From Ailanthus altissimus (Eukaryota; Streptophyta; Magnoliopsida; Sapindales; Simaroubaceae), in contig OX327683.1 of NCBI GenBank assembly GCA_946807835.1, forward strand, positions 7,569,001-7,633,000: a stretch of 64,000 nt of DNA. The letters run 5' to 3'. Shown piece after piece: positions 35,959 through 48,100 of the stretch (position 1 is the first letter of the stretch; each line of letters opens with the position of its first letter). Made by a program: the position numbers and the translations under genes. The notes below the pieces were generated by a model. It was given only the letters and a program-made list of their open reading frames with translations. It had not been told where the DNA came from and searched no databases.

Positions 35959-37120
35959 ATGGTGAAAGACATTGCTGGATCATTTGATTTGATAGATGAG
36001 AGAGGAAGAGACCCCAAAGCCAGGAGGCATAGGAGCTTTCCACGAGAGAAATTCGTTGAATCAAGCCACGATTTGGGGAACGTGGTCATGACGCCTGGTG
36101 TTGCTATGAGTAAGGCAATGGACCGCATTGGGGAGTTGGAGAAGTAAGTTGAAAAACTCAATGTGGGTATCAACTGCCAAAGAAACGAGATGCGCTCCTT
36201 CATCGATAGCTCCATCAACACGTATGCTGACAAGCAATGTGACTGGATCAAGGCTTTCCAAGAGAAAATCTATTCCACCATGGATAGGGTTCAAGCCCAA
36301 GTAGAGGAGTTACGCCAAGGGTTTGAGAGCATCAAAGAAGATGTGGTGTTATGTAAGCAGGCAATCGCAAGTAGGACTGTTGCCGTCCAAGTTACAATAG
36401 CTGCACTAAAGGTTGAAGCTCCTAAGTCGAAAGAGTTCAGTGATAAACAAGATGTCAAGTAGGTTGATAACTTCTGTTAGAAAATAGAGAGGTACTTTGA
36501 GGCCATGGACGTATAGGAGAAACAAAAGGTAAGCATCGCAACCTTGTACCTTTCTGATCATACAATTTTATGGTGGCGTAGGAAAAGCGAGGAGATTCAT
36601 AAGGGTACTTGCACCATCAACATATGAGAGGAATTACAATGAGAATTGAAGATTCAATTCTACCCAGAAAATGTGGTGCATGATGCTTACAAATGGTTGA
36701 AGAAGTTGAAGCAAACTAAGTCCATTAGTGAGTACATGGAGGCGTACTCAATGTTGATGCTGTAAATCCTCAATATAAGCAAAAATGACTTGTTATTCAA
36801 CTTTCTAGATGGGTTACAAACATGAGCATCCAATGAGTTAAAGTAGAGTAGAGTGCAGAATATATCCGATGCCCTTACAATGACAGAGGTGCTTATGGAT
36901 TACTGCAAGGGAGAAACTAATAAGTTCAAGCACCCTAAACCCATTTATAACAAAGATGGAGGAGCCAAAGAGTCTTACGCCTTCATGAAACAAGGATAGA
37001 AAAGGTAAACCACCCACAGGAAAGAGCAGAAACGTGATGGCAAGAGCAAGCCAAAGTCAAACTGCTTCCTTTGCGACGAGGATCATTGGGTAAGGGATTG
37101 TCAAAAGAAAAAATCTTTCA
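35959..37120 (+). pseudogene. Gag of chromovirus E
   Basis: The start MVKDIAGSFDLIDERGRDP at 35959 is followed by a long charged, helix-prone region to about 36460 (NEMRSFIDSSINTYADK, MDRVQAQVEELRQGFESIK). Then comes the Ty3 capsid block (KVSIATLYLSDHTILWWR, IQFYPENVVHDAYKWLKKL, KSISEYMEAYSML). The zinc knuckle is near 37060-37102 (NCFLCDEDHWVRDCQKKK, lacking the usual glycine before His). Stops occur at about 36147 and 36460 and later, so it is dead. Confidence 0.85.
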
Positions 37121-37125
37121 ATACT

Positions 37126-37730
37126 ATGTTTGAGATGCCAAATGTGGGTAAGCAAAGCCAAATAGGATGTTTGCAACTACTTAATACCCCTAAAGCTAAG
37201 TGGGCTCCTAGTGCACTAATGGGGATGGCACTTATGTATGTGGAAGCCCATATAAATAGTAAGAAAACTCAAGTGTTAGTTGATACCAAAACCATGCACA
37301 ACTTTATTAAGCGTATGAAAGTGAAGTGCTTAGGTCTTAAGGTGAAAAAATGGGTCGGTTATCTTAAGACTGCAGGATGCTTGCAACTACTTAATACCCC
37401 TAAAGCTAAGTGGGCTCCTAGTGCACCAATGGGGATGGTACTTATGTATGTGGAAGCCCATATAAATAGTAAGAAAACTTAAGTGTTAGTTGATACCAAA
37501 ACCATGCACAACTTTATTAAGCGTACGAAAGTGAAGTGCTTAGGTCTTAAGGTGAAAAACTGGGTCGGTTATCTTAAGATTGTAAATGTTAAAGCTAAGC
37601 CACTGAATGGGGTCATTCAAGGAGTCGAATGCACTTTAGAAATTGGTGCGGTAAGATAAACTTTTCAGTTGCTCATTTAGATGATTTTGATGTTGTTCTT
37701 GGCATGGATTTCTTACGATAGTTTAATGTA
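37126..37730 (+). pseudogene. Protease region of chromovirus E with a tandem duplication
   Basis: The region encodes QVLVDTKTMHNFIKRMKVK. This corresponds to the retropepsin active site (usually V-D-T/S-G-A-T-H-N-F), with the glycine replaced by lysine. The active-site region occurs twice because of the 210-bp duplication; after the second copy the frame continues as FSVAHLDDFDVVLGMDFL, the end of the domain, near 37662-37710. Stops are present in the second copy. Confidence 0.8.
37165..37584 (+). repeat. 210-bp in-frame tandem duplication in chromovirus E
   Basis: Copy 1 is 37165-37374 and copy 2 is 37375-37584, adjoining directly with the same length (70 codons). I count about eight differences, nearly all C/T changes (for example gcactaat/gcaccaat, cgtatgaaa/cgtacgaaa). 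The unit spans the protease active site. Confidence 0.92.
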
Positions 37731-38049
37731 GTGCCATTCTCTGACACAATTACATGTGCATCTTGGAAGGAGGGCCATATATAGTGCTAATGGTAGATAA
37801 GCCCAAAGGTGGCAGTCTACACCAAATGCCAATAACATCCTTCTTTTTATAATGCAAGTGAAGAAATGAGTCAAGCGAAGAGAAAAAACGTATCTCGCCA
37901 CAATTTAGGAAACAAATGATGGGACAAAAGCAAACGATGATGATCTACCAAAGGGGATCATAAGAGTGCTCAAGGGGCACAAAGAGGTAATGTTGGCAGA
38001 ATTACCAAAAAAAGCTACCACCAAGGTGGGCAATTTGATCATAAAATCA

Positions 38050-38900
38050 AGTTGGAGTCAGAAACTAAGCCTCCAGCCAAAGCGTTCTGTCGAATATCTC
38101 CACCGGAGCTAGTGAAGTTACAGAGGCAACTCAAAGAATTATTGGATACAAGGTTCATCTGACCATCTAAGGCGCCATATAGTGCACTAGTACTTTTTCA
38201 GCATAAGCATGACGATTCATTGCGGCTATATATAGATTATCAGGCGTTGAATAAAGTCACTATCAAAAATAGGTATCCCATTCCTTTAATTGTTGATTTT
38301 TTTTTATCAATTAGGGTAGGTAAAATACTTTTTAAAGTTGGATCTGAGATTAGGTTATCATCAAGTATGAATAACTGAAAGTGAGGAGCCAAAGACTATA
38401 TGTGTAACGCACTGCAGTGCATTCGAATTTCTGGTCATGCCATTTGGTCTCACTAATGCACCAACCACATTCTACACTAACCAAATTCTGCACTTTGATG
38501 AACAATATATTCTAGCCCTTCCTCGACAAATTCGTCATTGTATACTTAGATGACATTGTGATCTATAGCAACACTCTTAAGGAGCATATGGAACATTTGC
38601 AAATTATTTTGAGGGTGCTCCGTGAGAACGAGCTTTATGTGAAGAGGGAGAAGTGTTTTTTTTTGCAAATCGGAGGTAGAATTTCTAGGCCACAAGATCA
38701 AAGATGGCAAGTTGTTGATGGATAGGGCAAACATTTGCGCTATAGTGGATTGAAAGACCCCTACAAAAGTCATCGAGCTACGGTCTTTTTTTGGGTTAGT
38801 TATTTATTACTGAAGATTCATCAAAAGCTATTCTACCATTTCTGTACCCCTTACCAATCTACTGAAGAAACTAAAGCATAGGAGTGGTTGGAGGAGTGCT
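38050..38900 (+). pseudogene. Reverse transcriptase of chromovirus E
   Basis: Pieces in order: PPELVKLQRQLKELLDTRFI, LRLYIDYQALNKVTIKNRYP, IPLIVDFF, CNALQCIRI-like region in shifting frames, and FVIVYLDDIVIYSNTLKEH (38531-38587) with an intact Y-L-D-D catalytic box. LRENELYVKREKC and FLGHKIKDGKL follow. An extra run of t (38648-38655) and other indels shift the frame. Confidence 0.86.
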
Positions 38901-38929
38901 AACAAACTTTTGATCAGTTAAAGAAGATG

Positions 38930-39330
38930 ATGATCAAAGAGTCGATTATTGTATTGCCAAACCACATGCTATAGTATGAGGTACATACTGATGCATCTAA
39001 TTTTTCCATTTGGGGTATTTTGATGCAACAGAACCATTTGATTGCATTTGAGAGCCGGAAGCTCAACAAAATGGAAATGCGTTATATGGTGCAAGAAAAA
39101 GAGATGATGACGATTATCCATTATCTACGAACTTGGCGACATTATTTGCTTTGGAAAAAGTTCGTGGTGATAATGGACAATATGGCAATGAGCTATTTTC
39201 AGAGTCAAAAAAAGGCCAGCCGAAAGTAAGCTATGTGGCAAGACTTCTTGGCAAAGTTCGACTATGAGCTTGAGTACAAACTGGGTAAGACGAATATGAT
39301 GGTGAATCCCTTAAGTCGAAAGGCCGAGTT
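38930..39330 (+). pseudogene. RNase H of chromovirus E
   Basis: YEVHTDASNFSIWGILMQQN (about 38978-39030, first catalytic Asp), HLIAFESRKLNKMEMRYMVQ, EKEMMTIIHYLRTWRHYL (catalytic Glu), and VVIMDNMAMSYF, where the usual T-D-H/N is M-D-N. It ends with KTNMMVNPLSRKAEL, the common junction to integrase (usual wording N-x-V-A-D-A-L-S-R-K). Confidence 0.85.
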
Positions 39331-39334
39331 AATA

Positions 39335-40800
39335 ACTATAAGCAAGTTGGAAGGTGAATTACTCAGCCTATTTTGAAAAGGTATGAAGCATAATCCATTT
39401 GCCAAGCAACTTTTCACACAAGCACATGAGGGGAAAACGCAACAGTGTTAGGTAGAAGATGGGCTTCTCTATACTAAAGGTCGTCAGGTGTATATGCCAA
39501 AGTGGGAAAAACTTACTGTGGAACCTTATTAAGAAGTGTCATGACATAAAATAGGTAGGACATCCAAGACAAAGAGGTACACATACTTTATTAGAGATGG
39601 TGAACTATTGGCCACACATACGGAAGAAAATAGAATAGTTTGTGAAGACTTGTCTCGTATGCCAACAAGACAAGGTCGAGCAACGGATTCTCGCAAGCTT
39701 ACTTGATCCTTTGCCTATATCGGAGAGACCTTATAAAAGCATCTATGTGGACTTTATTGTGAGTTTACCAAAATTTAAAGGATGTGGGATTATCATTGTG
39801 ATGGTAAACTGATTCTCCAAATATGTGACTTTTATACCAACATTTAAGGAGTTTAGTGTGAAAGAGACCGTAAGGCTTTTCTTTAAGCATATGGTCAAGT
39901 ATTGGGATTGCTGAGGGTGATAGTAATTGATTGTGACACAAGGTTTATGGTGAGATTTTGGATGGGACTGTTCAACCTTATAAGATTGAAGCTTTACTTT
40001 TTCACCAGTTTTTACCCATAAACAGATGGGCAAACCGAGTGGGTGAATGCACTTTAGAGCTATACTTGCGGTACTTTGTGTACGCAAATTAGCAAGATTG
40101 GGCTAAGCTACGTGACATTGCTCAATTCTCATATAATTTGTAGCGAAGCGAGTTGATGAACCGAAGCCCAATAGAGTTAGCTATTGGCCAGTAGCCTCTT
40201 ACTACACATGTGCTTGTATCTAGTGATACAGGAGGAGTCCTGTAGCATACAAAGTTGTAAAGTCCTAGCATGACAGTTAGACTTGGTGAGGGTGTATCTC
40301 GATAAGGCAACAAAGCAGATGAAAAAATGGGCGAACGACAAACAGAGGCATGTTGAGTTCAACGTGAGGGACTTGATGATGGTAAAGATTCTGACACAAC
40401 ACAAGTCTACCCGCCCACTTTATAAGGGCCTTATTCAAAAATATGAAAGGTCATTTTCAATTGCTAAGAGAGTTGGCAAAGTCTCGTATAATATGGACTT
40501 ACCTTCGAGACTAAGCTTATATCCAATGTTTTACGTAAGTTGTTTGAAGCCATATTATGAAGATGCGAAAGATATGAAGCATGGGCCACAATCCCGGGCA
40601 TTTTTGGAGGTTTCCACATTTTATGACAATGAGACAGAACTTATCTTTAATGTAAGGACAGTACGAAAGAAAAACTATCATTAGAGTTATAAATATTTTA
40701 TTAAGTGGAAGGGGTTGCCCGATAGTAAGACAAGTTGGCAACCCAAAAATGCATTATGGCAGTTTAGAGATAAAGTGCGCGAGTTCCAATGAAGACACGA
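39335..40800 (+). pseudogene. Integrase and chromodomain of chromovirus E
   Basis: Integrase pieces lie in several frames: LLYTKGRQVYMPKW (39461-39505), a zinc-like C-x2-C near 39655, YCDTRFMVRFW-type core near 39925, and YP-TDGQTEWVNA (about 40015-40055) with the catalytic Glu. The C-terminal part (RHVEFNVRDLMMVKILTQ, YKGLIQKYERSFSIAKRVG, LYPMFYVSCLKPY) is open at 40283-40684. The chromodomain follows at about 40640-40800: IFNVRTVRKKNYH, then SYKYFIKWKGLPDSKTSWQP and ALWQFRDKV. Chromodomains can bias integration through histone-mark binding. A stop between H and SYK shows decay. Confidence 0.87.
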
Positions 40801-40820
40801 TGAGGGCACGTATAAATTTA

Positions 40821-40831
40821 GTGGGAGAAAA
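40821..40831 (+). other. Polypurine tract of chromovirus E
   Basis: gtgggagaaaa stands immediately before the LTR start TGTCACACC. Confidence 0.75.
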
Positions 40832-41297
40832 TGTCACACCTTAAATATTCTCAGATATTTTATCAAACATTTGGTGTACACTAAAACCCCTTAAAAACTA
40901 CTTGGGTCATTGAAGTATTAAATGGATAACATTATTTAAAAGACTCATTTGAATTTGATGTATGTATAGACTAAGCCTACTTGTATATACTAGGTAGAAA
41001 ATTTTTAAAATATAAATATTATTTTAAAATATTACTTGTGGTAGGTGACATTAATTATAAATCATGTTTTCAATTTTAACTGTTCATTATACATAATTTT
41101 TGTTATAAATAAATGAATTCTTATTTAGAACAATACACCTCTTAATTTATTATTCTCTTTATTAGTAATACAAAAATATTCTCTCAGGTATTTGTGTACA
41201 TCTTTTTTATTTTTTTTTTAATTTATTTTTTTTAATTTATTAATTGTTAAACTGCTTAATATTTAAAAATATTTAAAACCGTACGATTTAAAAAAAA
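40832..41297 (+). repeat. 3' LTR of chromovirus E
   Basis: Aligns to the two halves of the 5' LTR, without the D2 insertion, which proves that D2 is an insertion. It is richer in A/T than the 5' LTR (many C-to-T and G-to-A changes, runs of t added near 41205-41235). The last ten or so bases of the 5' LTR (gtttataaca) are not found here, so its end is approximate. Confidence 0.82.
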
Positions 41298-41300
41298 TGG

Positions 41301-41620
41301 GTGAAATCTGGAAAAGTTTGTTTTATTTTTGCTAAAACCTTAATTGAAACTATTTCTCCTAACTATTTAATGTTGACTTTATTTTATGATGTTTCTGCGG
41401 CTATAACAAATGATTGCTCTATGAAAATTGAGCTTGACTGCTTCAACATTGTTCAAGCTATTAATAAACGGTTTTATTTTTATTTTTTTATTTTTTTCAA
41501 AAGTGGAGAAATTTGAAGAATGCAACTTGCTCTCATGTTTGACGTAATGAAAATATGATGGTTCATAACAATATTGATTTGGTATGACCGCATTTTACTT
41601 CTTGTACGTTGAGTCATTGT
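41301..41620 (+). pseudogene. RNase H-like (RVT_3 type) remnant
   Basis: The frame opening at 41301 reads MKIELDCFNIVQAINKR (about 41420-41470), resembling the E-x-D-C/S-x-x-V-V-x-A-I block of plant RNase H-like domains found in LINEs and related genes. Downstream, in a shifted frame, the wording SHV-RNENMMVHNN (about 41530-41575) fits the H-V-x-R-x-x-N-x-x-A/V-H end of that domain. It is short and broken; whether it comes from a LINE or another source is unclear. Confidence 0.45.
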
Positions 41621-42801
41621 ATTTTTAATAATTTTCAGATCCAATGATATTTCATATTCTTTTTTTTTTCAAAAAATAAATTATATTTTAATAAAAAATA
41701 AATTAAAAATTTTTAAAAATAAAAAATTCAGTTGGTTTCATGATAAATTGCCACCTGTCTACTCAGGTGAAGCACTAAAGACAATATAATATTAAAAAGG
41801 TGAGATCTCAACTTGTCCCAGGTGGGAACCAAGCATGAATATCTTGTATCCAACCACTAGAAATAATTTTCTTTTAAAAAAATTGTTATTTCTCTTTGAA
41901 CTTTGCCTATAAATTCATATGAACACCTGCCCTATAACAAATTTTGTGCATTTTTTTAGATTAGAGATTTAAATCTTAACGAATGCTAAGACAGTGTTAA
42001 TTTTTTTTTCCTTTCTTAGTATGAGGCAATTTCTTTCTGCATGTGAGACAATCTTTTCGAAAATAAAGATAAATATTTTTTTGTGTATGAAGTAATTATT
42101 CACATTTATTAATATGTAATATGTTTTATTTTTTATAAAAATAATATGTAATATACTTTAATCTGATTTTTATGTTATATTTGATTAATAAAAAAAAAGT
42201 ATTTGCATTCAAAAAAAAAAAAAAAACCTTTGCCTATAAATAACAAGTTTCTCTCTCATTTCACAAAATCCCACTCATACTCACAAAATTTTTCCTTATC
42301 CCTTTTATATTTCTCTTTAAATTTAAACATTTTTTTTTTCTTTTTATAAACAAACGCTTACTTGAGCCTCATAGCGTCTTTGCAAGTATACTGGAGAATT
42401 ATCAATCTATTTTTGACAAGACGAAAATGAAAAGAAGACACAAGAAAGATATTTTTGTCAATTCAATTGTAAAGTTTTTGGTAACTTTTAAAAAGTGATT
42501 GATAAAAAAAAAATAAAAAAAATGCTAAACATCCAAAAAGAGGGTTTAGAAGTTGTCTTCTTTTTATTTGATTGTAAAATAATTAATTAAAAAGAAATGA
42601 ATTAACAGGATACTTTTGTTCTTTGAGACCAAAAAGAATATTAGTCTAGTATTGATTAATGCAATAGCACGTATAAAAGAATTGAAATATAGCCGGTATT
42701 ATTGTGCAAAGTTAGATAATTTTCTTTTAAATGAATAAAACAATAAAGATTTGTTACTTTTAATCTTTATGATTTCGTTGAATTATTTATGCTGTTTTTG
42801 A
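41621..42801. other. AT-rich intergenic stretch
   Basis: No coding sequence, RNA gene or clear repeat ends recognised. Long a/t runs are common, including an a-run at 42210-42226. Confidence 0.5.
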
Positions 42802-43123
42802 TAAGGGTGAGCAAAATAAATTGGGAACTGAAAAATCGAATCGAACCGATCGATTTAGTTTTTTTTTTTTTTAAAATCAATTTAATTTTTTTAGAGAAAA
42901 ACTATCTGGTCCGATTCAATTTTTTCTACTCAAAAAAATTAAAAAAATAAAAAAAATTGAAAAAAGATCAAAAAAATCGGATTGAAAATTAAAACAAATT
43001 AATAATTTTAAATAAAAAAATCGAACCGAAAAAATCAGTTCGGTCCAGTTCGATTTTTCTCATTAAAAAACTAATTTCGATTTTATTTTTCTAAAAATTG
43101 AACCGAATTGCGCCCACCCCTAA
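42802..43123. mobile_element. hAT-like MITE
   Basis: A 322-bp element. The left end taagggtgagcaaaat and the reverse complement of the right end ttaggggtgggcgcaat form an imperfect terminal inverted repeat. The interior is a long imperfect hairpin rich in tcgaaccga and aaaaaatt. It is flanked by tttttga on both sides (42795-42801, 43124-43130), consistent with a 7-8 bp hAT duplication. No transposase. Confidence 0.7.
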
Positions 43124-44336
43124 TTTTTGACATTATGAAAGGGGGAAATTAAATTTGAAGGTTTCTAAAATTTATCAATTGTGTGTTTTTTTTACTTGGG
43201 GAAGAAAAATTGAATTTAAGACCTCAATTTTAATAAAAAAATATATTACAAAGTTATTATTGAACCATTTAGAAAAGTATTCAATTGTGTTCTTAAACAA
43301 AAATTATCCTATTTCAATAATTAAAAATTGTAGCTAAAACACTTTTAAAGAACATAATTAATAAAATTTAAAATATTAAAGATGAATAAAAACATAAAGA
43401 CTAAATTATTAGTTTTTCTAAAATAAGTTTGAAATTTTAAGAGAAATGGTAGTTAGAGTTTTCTATTGCTTTTTGAGTATAGAAAATCCAAGATGGCGAG
43501 AATTACATTAATATTTATCATATTGACAACCCGCATTAAACACATTTTAAGAGAAAAGAAATTATTAATAGCGAGTAAATATAAATACTATAATTTTCAT
43601 TGATGTATTATGACTTATAAAGTGTATAAAAAAAACGTCGTTTCTCCTGTAAGGTGTGGCTTTGACAGGAACAGAGACGGGACTCGATTCGACCTCGTGA
43701 GTCATGTGGTGCGTACTGAATCATTTTCTTTCGTGATGGTGATGGCGATGGCTTTTGGCTTTTGGCTTTTGCGTTGCTGTGAAACAGACAAGACACGACT
43801 TACCTCAGCCATGCCAAATTTAAGGTAAATTTTGCTTTACTTTGAAACAGAGAAACGACTTAAATCAGCAAATGCAGAACGTAAATTTTGCTAAATGCTG
43901 AAGATAACCTGTTTGATGAATTGTCCCGTCCAGGTCTACTACCTACCTATTTGTTCTTTTCGTCCCCGTAATTTAGTCTATTACTACCATCTTTGGCTTC
44001 TTAGAAATTACAGCACGTTCCCAAGTCAAAATCACGTTACTTTAGTTTATTAAAACCTTCTTTCCAAGTGGACGAATTTCATTTGTATTTTGCTTCCTTT
44101 GATTTCCGTACTGGTTCATTGCATTAAGTTCAGCTCAAAGCATGACCAGGTCAGAATTTATTATGGTTCCCCTGACATGACGCTCGCAATGATGTCAATG
44201 GCTGGTAACCATGTGTGGTGTTGATCCTTCTATCTTCGGCGCGATTATTTTTAGATGAAAATGACTTTTTTTCTTTTTTCTCTTTTGATTCAAGTTGTTT
44301 AAAAACAATTATTTTTTTTTTAAAAAACTCAGTTAT
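43124..44336. other. Intergenic DNA upstream of the ZIFL gene
   Basis: No gene found. Frames around 43608-43828 are open on both strands (about 60-70 codons) but resemble no family and lack supporting structure. The composition from about 43600 is less AT-rich than before, which may mark low-copy DNA. Confidence 0.4.
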
Positions 44337-44596
44337 TAACACTGTCACCCCTGGCGTTTATATAAATTACACTTTAATAATAGACTTTAATTTTATTTAT
44401 AATATTATCCCCTTTATTTAATATGAAGAACGAAACTATTTTCATGTTATATTTCTTTTGTCATCTAAATGATGAAGATATCCTTAAAAGTTGAGAGTAT
44501 TTCATCTTTTATATTAGTAAATAAAGTGGCAGTATAATTAAAAACAAAGCTACCACTAAAATGTAATTTGCGTAAATTTCAGGGGGTCACAGTGTT
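44337..44596. mobile_element. MITE copy 1 (TIR TTAACACTGT.ACCCC)
   Basis: The left end ttaacactgtcacccctggcg and the right end cagggggtcacagtgtt are inverted copies, and the pairing continues inward (tttatataaattacactttaat with a.taaaatgtaatttgcgtaaat). The same ends occur at 62460-62715 and, as a right half, at about 62180-62380. The interior has no coding capacity. Confidence 0.72.
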
Positions 44597-45150
44597 TTAC
44601 CCGTTAAAATATTTTGCTCTGATGCGACTACGTGATACTAAAACCGTGGTCGTGTGAAGGTTTTTTTTTTTTCTTTTTTTCATTTTAAAAAAAATCTTAA
44701 TAATACACAAGACGACACGGTTTAATCAACAACACGACGAGGCCTTATGTGCTTTTGTCTTTACATCTCTGGTGTCTGATTTCTTTAACATGGTTTCCCA
44801 GTTCCATTGAGCTCGGGAAGAAAGCAAAAGCATTTCTCTCGGTGGGTGTAAGAGCTGAAGAGCTCTTTTACGTTTGTTTCAATTTTCCTTTCTTCGTTTT
44901 AACACGTAGTTCAATTGTAATAGTGTTCTGCAAGACATGCCATGCCCTGCCACAAAATGTACACATTCTTAGAATATGGTTATGTTTTTTTTTTTTAAAA
45001 TATAATATTTGATTCTTAAAACAAGCGGAGAGTAATATATCAGATTCTATAATAATGTTCTCATGGTTTTTTTTTTTTTTTCTCTTTGTTGTTAAGGCTG
45101 ATTGTCTTTCATAGTAGAAGACAGTTTCTTGAGCTGGGTTTTTCTCAAAT
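44597..45150 (+). promoter_or_regulatory. Upstream region and 5' leader of the ZIFL gene
   Basis: 550 bp before the start codon. It includes several t-runs (44661-44680, 45066-45083), common in plant 5' leaders and 3' intron ends. A possible acceptor (tctttcatag, 45104-45113) just before the leader gaagacagtttcttgagctggg suggests a 5' UTR intron, but no donor can be fixed. No TATA box stands out clearly. Confidence 0.35.
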
Positions 45151-48100
45151 ATGGCGGAGGAGGAGTGGAGAGAGCCACTTTTAAAGAAGAAATACTATGA
45201 GAATTGCCCAGGTTGTAAAGTTGAGCAGCATAAAGAGTTGCAACGAGGTTTACCTATTCGAGAACTTGTTTCTGTATGGATTGTTGTGCTTTGCACTGGT
45301 AAGTTCTCTTAATTTCGTATCAGATTAGCTTTAAGGGCAATTTTTTTTTTTCCCTTCAGACTTCCTAAGTATGGATATGAGTAATTTCCTTGTAACATTT
45401 CTGTTGGAGCGTGTTGCTGCTGGCATTACTTTAGATTTGTAATTGAAGATTGTGCTCATTAAAGGACTTTATTATTCACTAAAACACTAACAAAGCAATG
45501 AAATATGATTGATTAAATCAAAAGTCTTTCAAGTTTGTGTTGCTATCTCAATTTGACAGTTTCCACTTATTAGATCCATAAAAAGATTTGAATAAGTCGT
45601 TGACATGGATCCTTTGGTTTAGCCTAAGAAATGTTAAACCTTGTTTATTTATATATTTTGGAGTTAGAAAAAAAGGGAAATTTGTTATTTTAATTTTTTT
45701 AACTCTTAAGCTACCACTACAAAGATTTTTGCATGTTATGTTGATTGAATAGTAACCGTTTACTGTTTACACTGTAAACAATTTATGTGGCATAGGTTAC
45801 CTCCACCTGTCTGCACAGCTATTAAATATTTCTTAAATTATGCGTTTAATTTTGTGTATGTTATCCCTCATGTCCTTATTACTATTATTTTTTTTCAGCA
45901 CTGCCGATATCATCTCTCTTTCCATTCCTTTATTTTATGGTGAGTGTAACTCTTAGTCTCCACGTGGCTCCATATAGACTAAATTATCTCTTTTATGCAT
46001 ATCATAACTTATGATTCCTCAACTAAACTTTACATTTCATATTCAGTTTGTCAAGGTTATAGGTTTCACAGTTGGCACTGGTTTCATACAGGAGTTTACA
46101 TGCAGAGTTTGATCAAATGGAAAATATTTATACTGTAAATATTTGTGAGGGAGAGGATTCATATGTTAGTTAAAATATTATTTGACATAAACTTTTGCTT
46201 ACAATTCCCTCCCCACAATTGGTAACAATCGTACGTAACACTAATGCCTTGTGAGTTGTCTGCAGTGAATAATCTTCCTGCCATTAATTTCTGTAATCAA
46301 TCAAGAGCAATAGAAATTTGAACATAACCATCTTGGACCATATCACCTTACTTCATTTCTGAATACTTGTTCAACTTAAAGTTATTGCCATCAATAACTT
46401 AATTGATAAGATAGAGTTAGTTAATTTCTGAAATACTTGTTGCATTAAATACTTTTTGTCAACTTAATTTCTGACTATATCATCTTACTTTTTCTCCAAG
46501 ATTTTAAAGTTATTAAAACCAATTTAAAAGTTACAAGCAATCTGCTTTCTTGGATAGTATTTCATTCATCTTGTTCTGTTATAAAATCAGCTAAGTCATT
46601 TGTTAAGATGTTTATCTAAATAGAGACTCTTTTTTTGTCTGTCACGTTGTCATTGTCTTCATTTCAAAATATAAATAGAGCATCTTTTTCTTTTGTTCCA
46701 CATACCTTGCTAGCTTACCAAATTTAGTATAATTAACTTTAATCTACAAGGCTTAATATATTGTGAAAGGGTTCAGATAATGTTCTGAGTGCTGCAAACT
46801 TTATAGAAATTCCTACATTACACTTGAAATTATTAGTTTCTTAACATCCATGGAAAAGGAAAATGAAAGTACTTGCAGTAAGGTTGTTGGACATGATTCT
46901 TGCATTTCTTCAGATACAGATGCCACAAGTCAACTATATCTTTTCATTTCCAGACCAATATCTGGGAATTGTTTTTGCCACTAAGAGTCCAGGCATTCCT
47001 CTTTTGCTCATTTCCAAGAACAGTTGTGGCTCTAAATTGCTATATCTTTTAATGCTAAGGTTTTCATCTGTTAATAAGGAGTTATATCTATGGAAAACAA
47101 TGTGAAAAGTTATTTATGTCCATAGTTATCCATTATTAACTGCCATATCGAAGTTAAAAAGCTTCGATTTATGCACCACACGCACTTGACTCCTTAGCTT
47201 GCTCATAACATTTCTGATTTTCAAAACCATGCCCTTTTTTTTATTCTGGCCAAATTACAAAACCGTAGCTAGCTTTGGTCCAGAATTATTGTTCATTTTA
47301 ATGTGTTTGAGGTTTCTCATGTTCAATAATTTTTCTCTAGCTAAAGGACTTCTATTCAATTCTTATTGTTGAGTCATAGGTTTTCTGAATCTCAGATCTT
47401 TGTACCACTAATGAACAGTAAAATATTCTCCGAGTAAACAGCACATTATACTCAGGAAAGGTGGTAGAAACACACTTGAAGTGTAATGTCTGCATTGTAT
47501 TTTGAACACTGGCCATGGTTTCCCTCTGCTATACCTGGTCTGGTGAAGAAATTAATTCTTGTCTTTACTCTGTTGTTGCAGATGCATGCTCCGCTGTTTG
47601 ACCTAAGAATTCAGTTAATTTCTTGAGCATAAATCTCATTTTTGTCCACTTTGCAATTGACATAGTCCTTGTATTTGTGGCTTATTTTTGTAATCATTTA
47701 ATTACATCTTGCACGAGTTTGAGAAGTGTGAAATATAAGAAAAGAAAGCTTAATCTGTCACTATATTAAACCCTTCATTGCTTGTTTTAAGCATTCCTCC
47801 TTTTCTTTCATTACCTATTTTCAGATTAGGGATTTTCATATTGCGGAAAGAGAAGAAGATATTGGTTCCTATGCTGGCTATGTGGGTGAGCTTATTTTAT
47901 GCTCTTTGTCTTTAATAATAGTGTATTTTCATGTATATATGTGCTTAATTATCACATTTTAGTTCTTTAAGAAATTTAATCTAACCAATTCTTTATACCT
48001 TGAAGGTTCTTCATTTATGCTTGGCAGAGCTTTGACGTCTGTTTTCTGGGGAATAGTGGCAGACCGCTATGGTCGAAAACCTATTATAATAATTGGGACC

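Larger units (their letters stand above)
33310..41297 (+). mobile_element. Ty3/gypsy chromovirus E
   Basis: A 5' LTR (33310-35931, split by solo LTR D2) and 3' LTR (40832-41297) surround an initiator-Met primer site, gag with a zinc knuckle, protease, RT, RNase H, integrase and a C-terminal chromodomain, all on +. The chromodomain places it among chromoviruses; I do not assign the clade. No matching duplication for agctc (33305-33309) is visible on the right, where the last LTR bases look eroded. Confidence 0.88.

Noticed and set aside
36061..36300. Minus-strand frames at 35880-36300
   Set aside because: They are complements of the chromovirus Gag, whose wording and position after the primer site are clear on the plus strand.
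43608..43828. Overlapping frames on both strands of 60-70 codons
   Set aside because: No family likeness, no splice or start context, and the two strands cannot be told apart by any coding signal.
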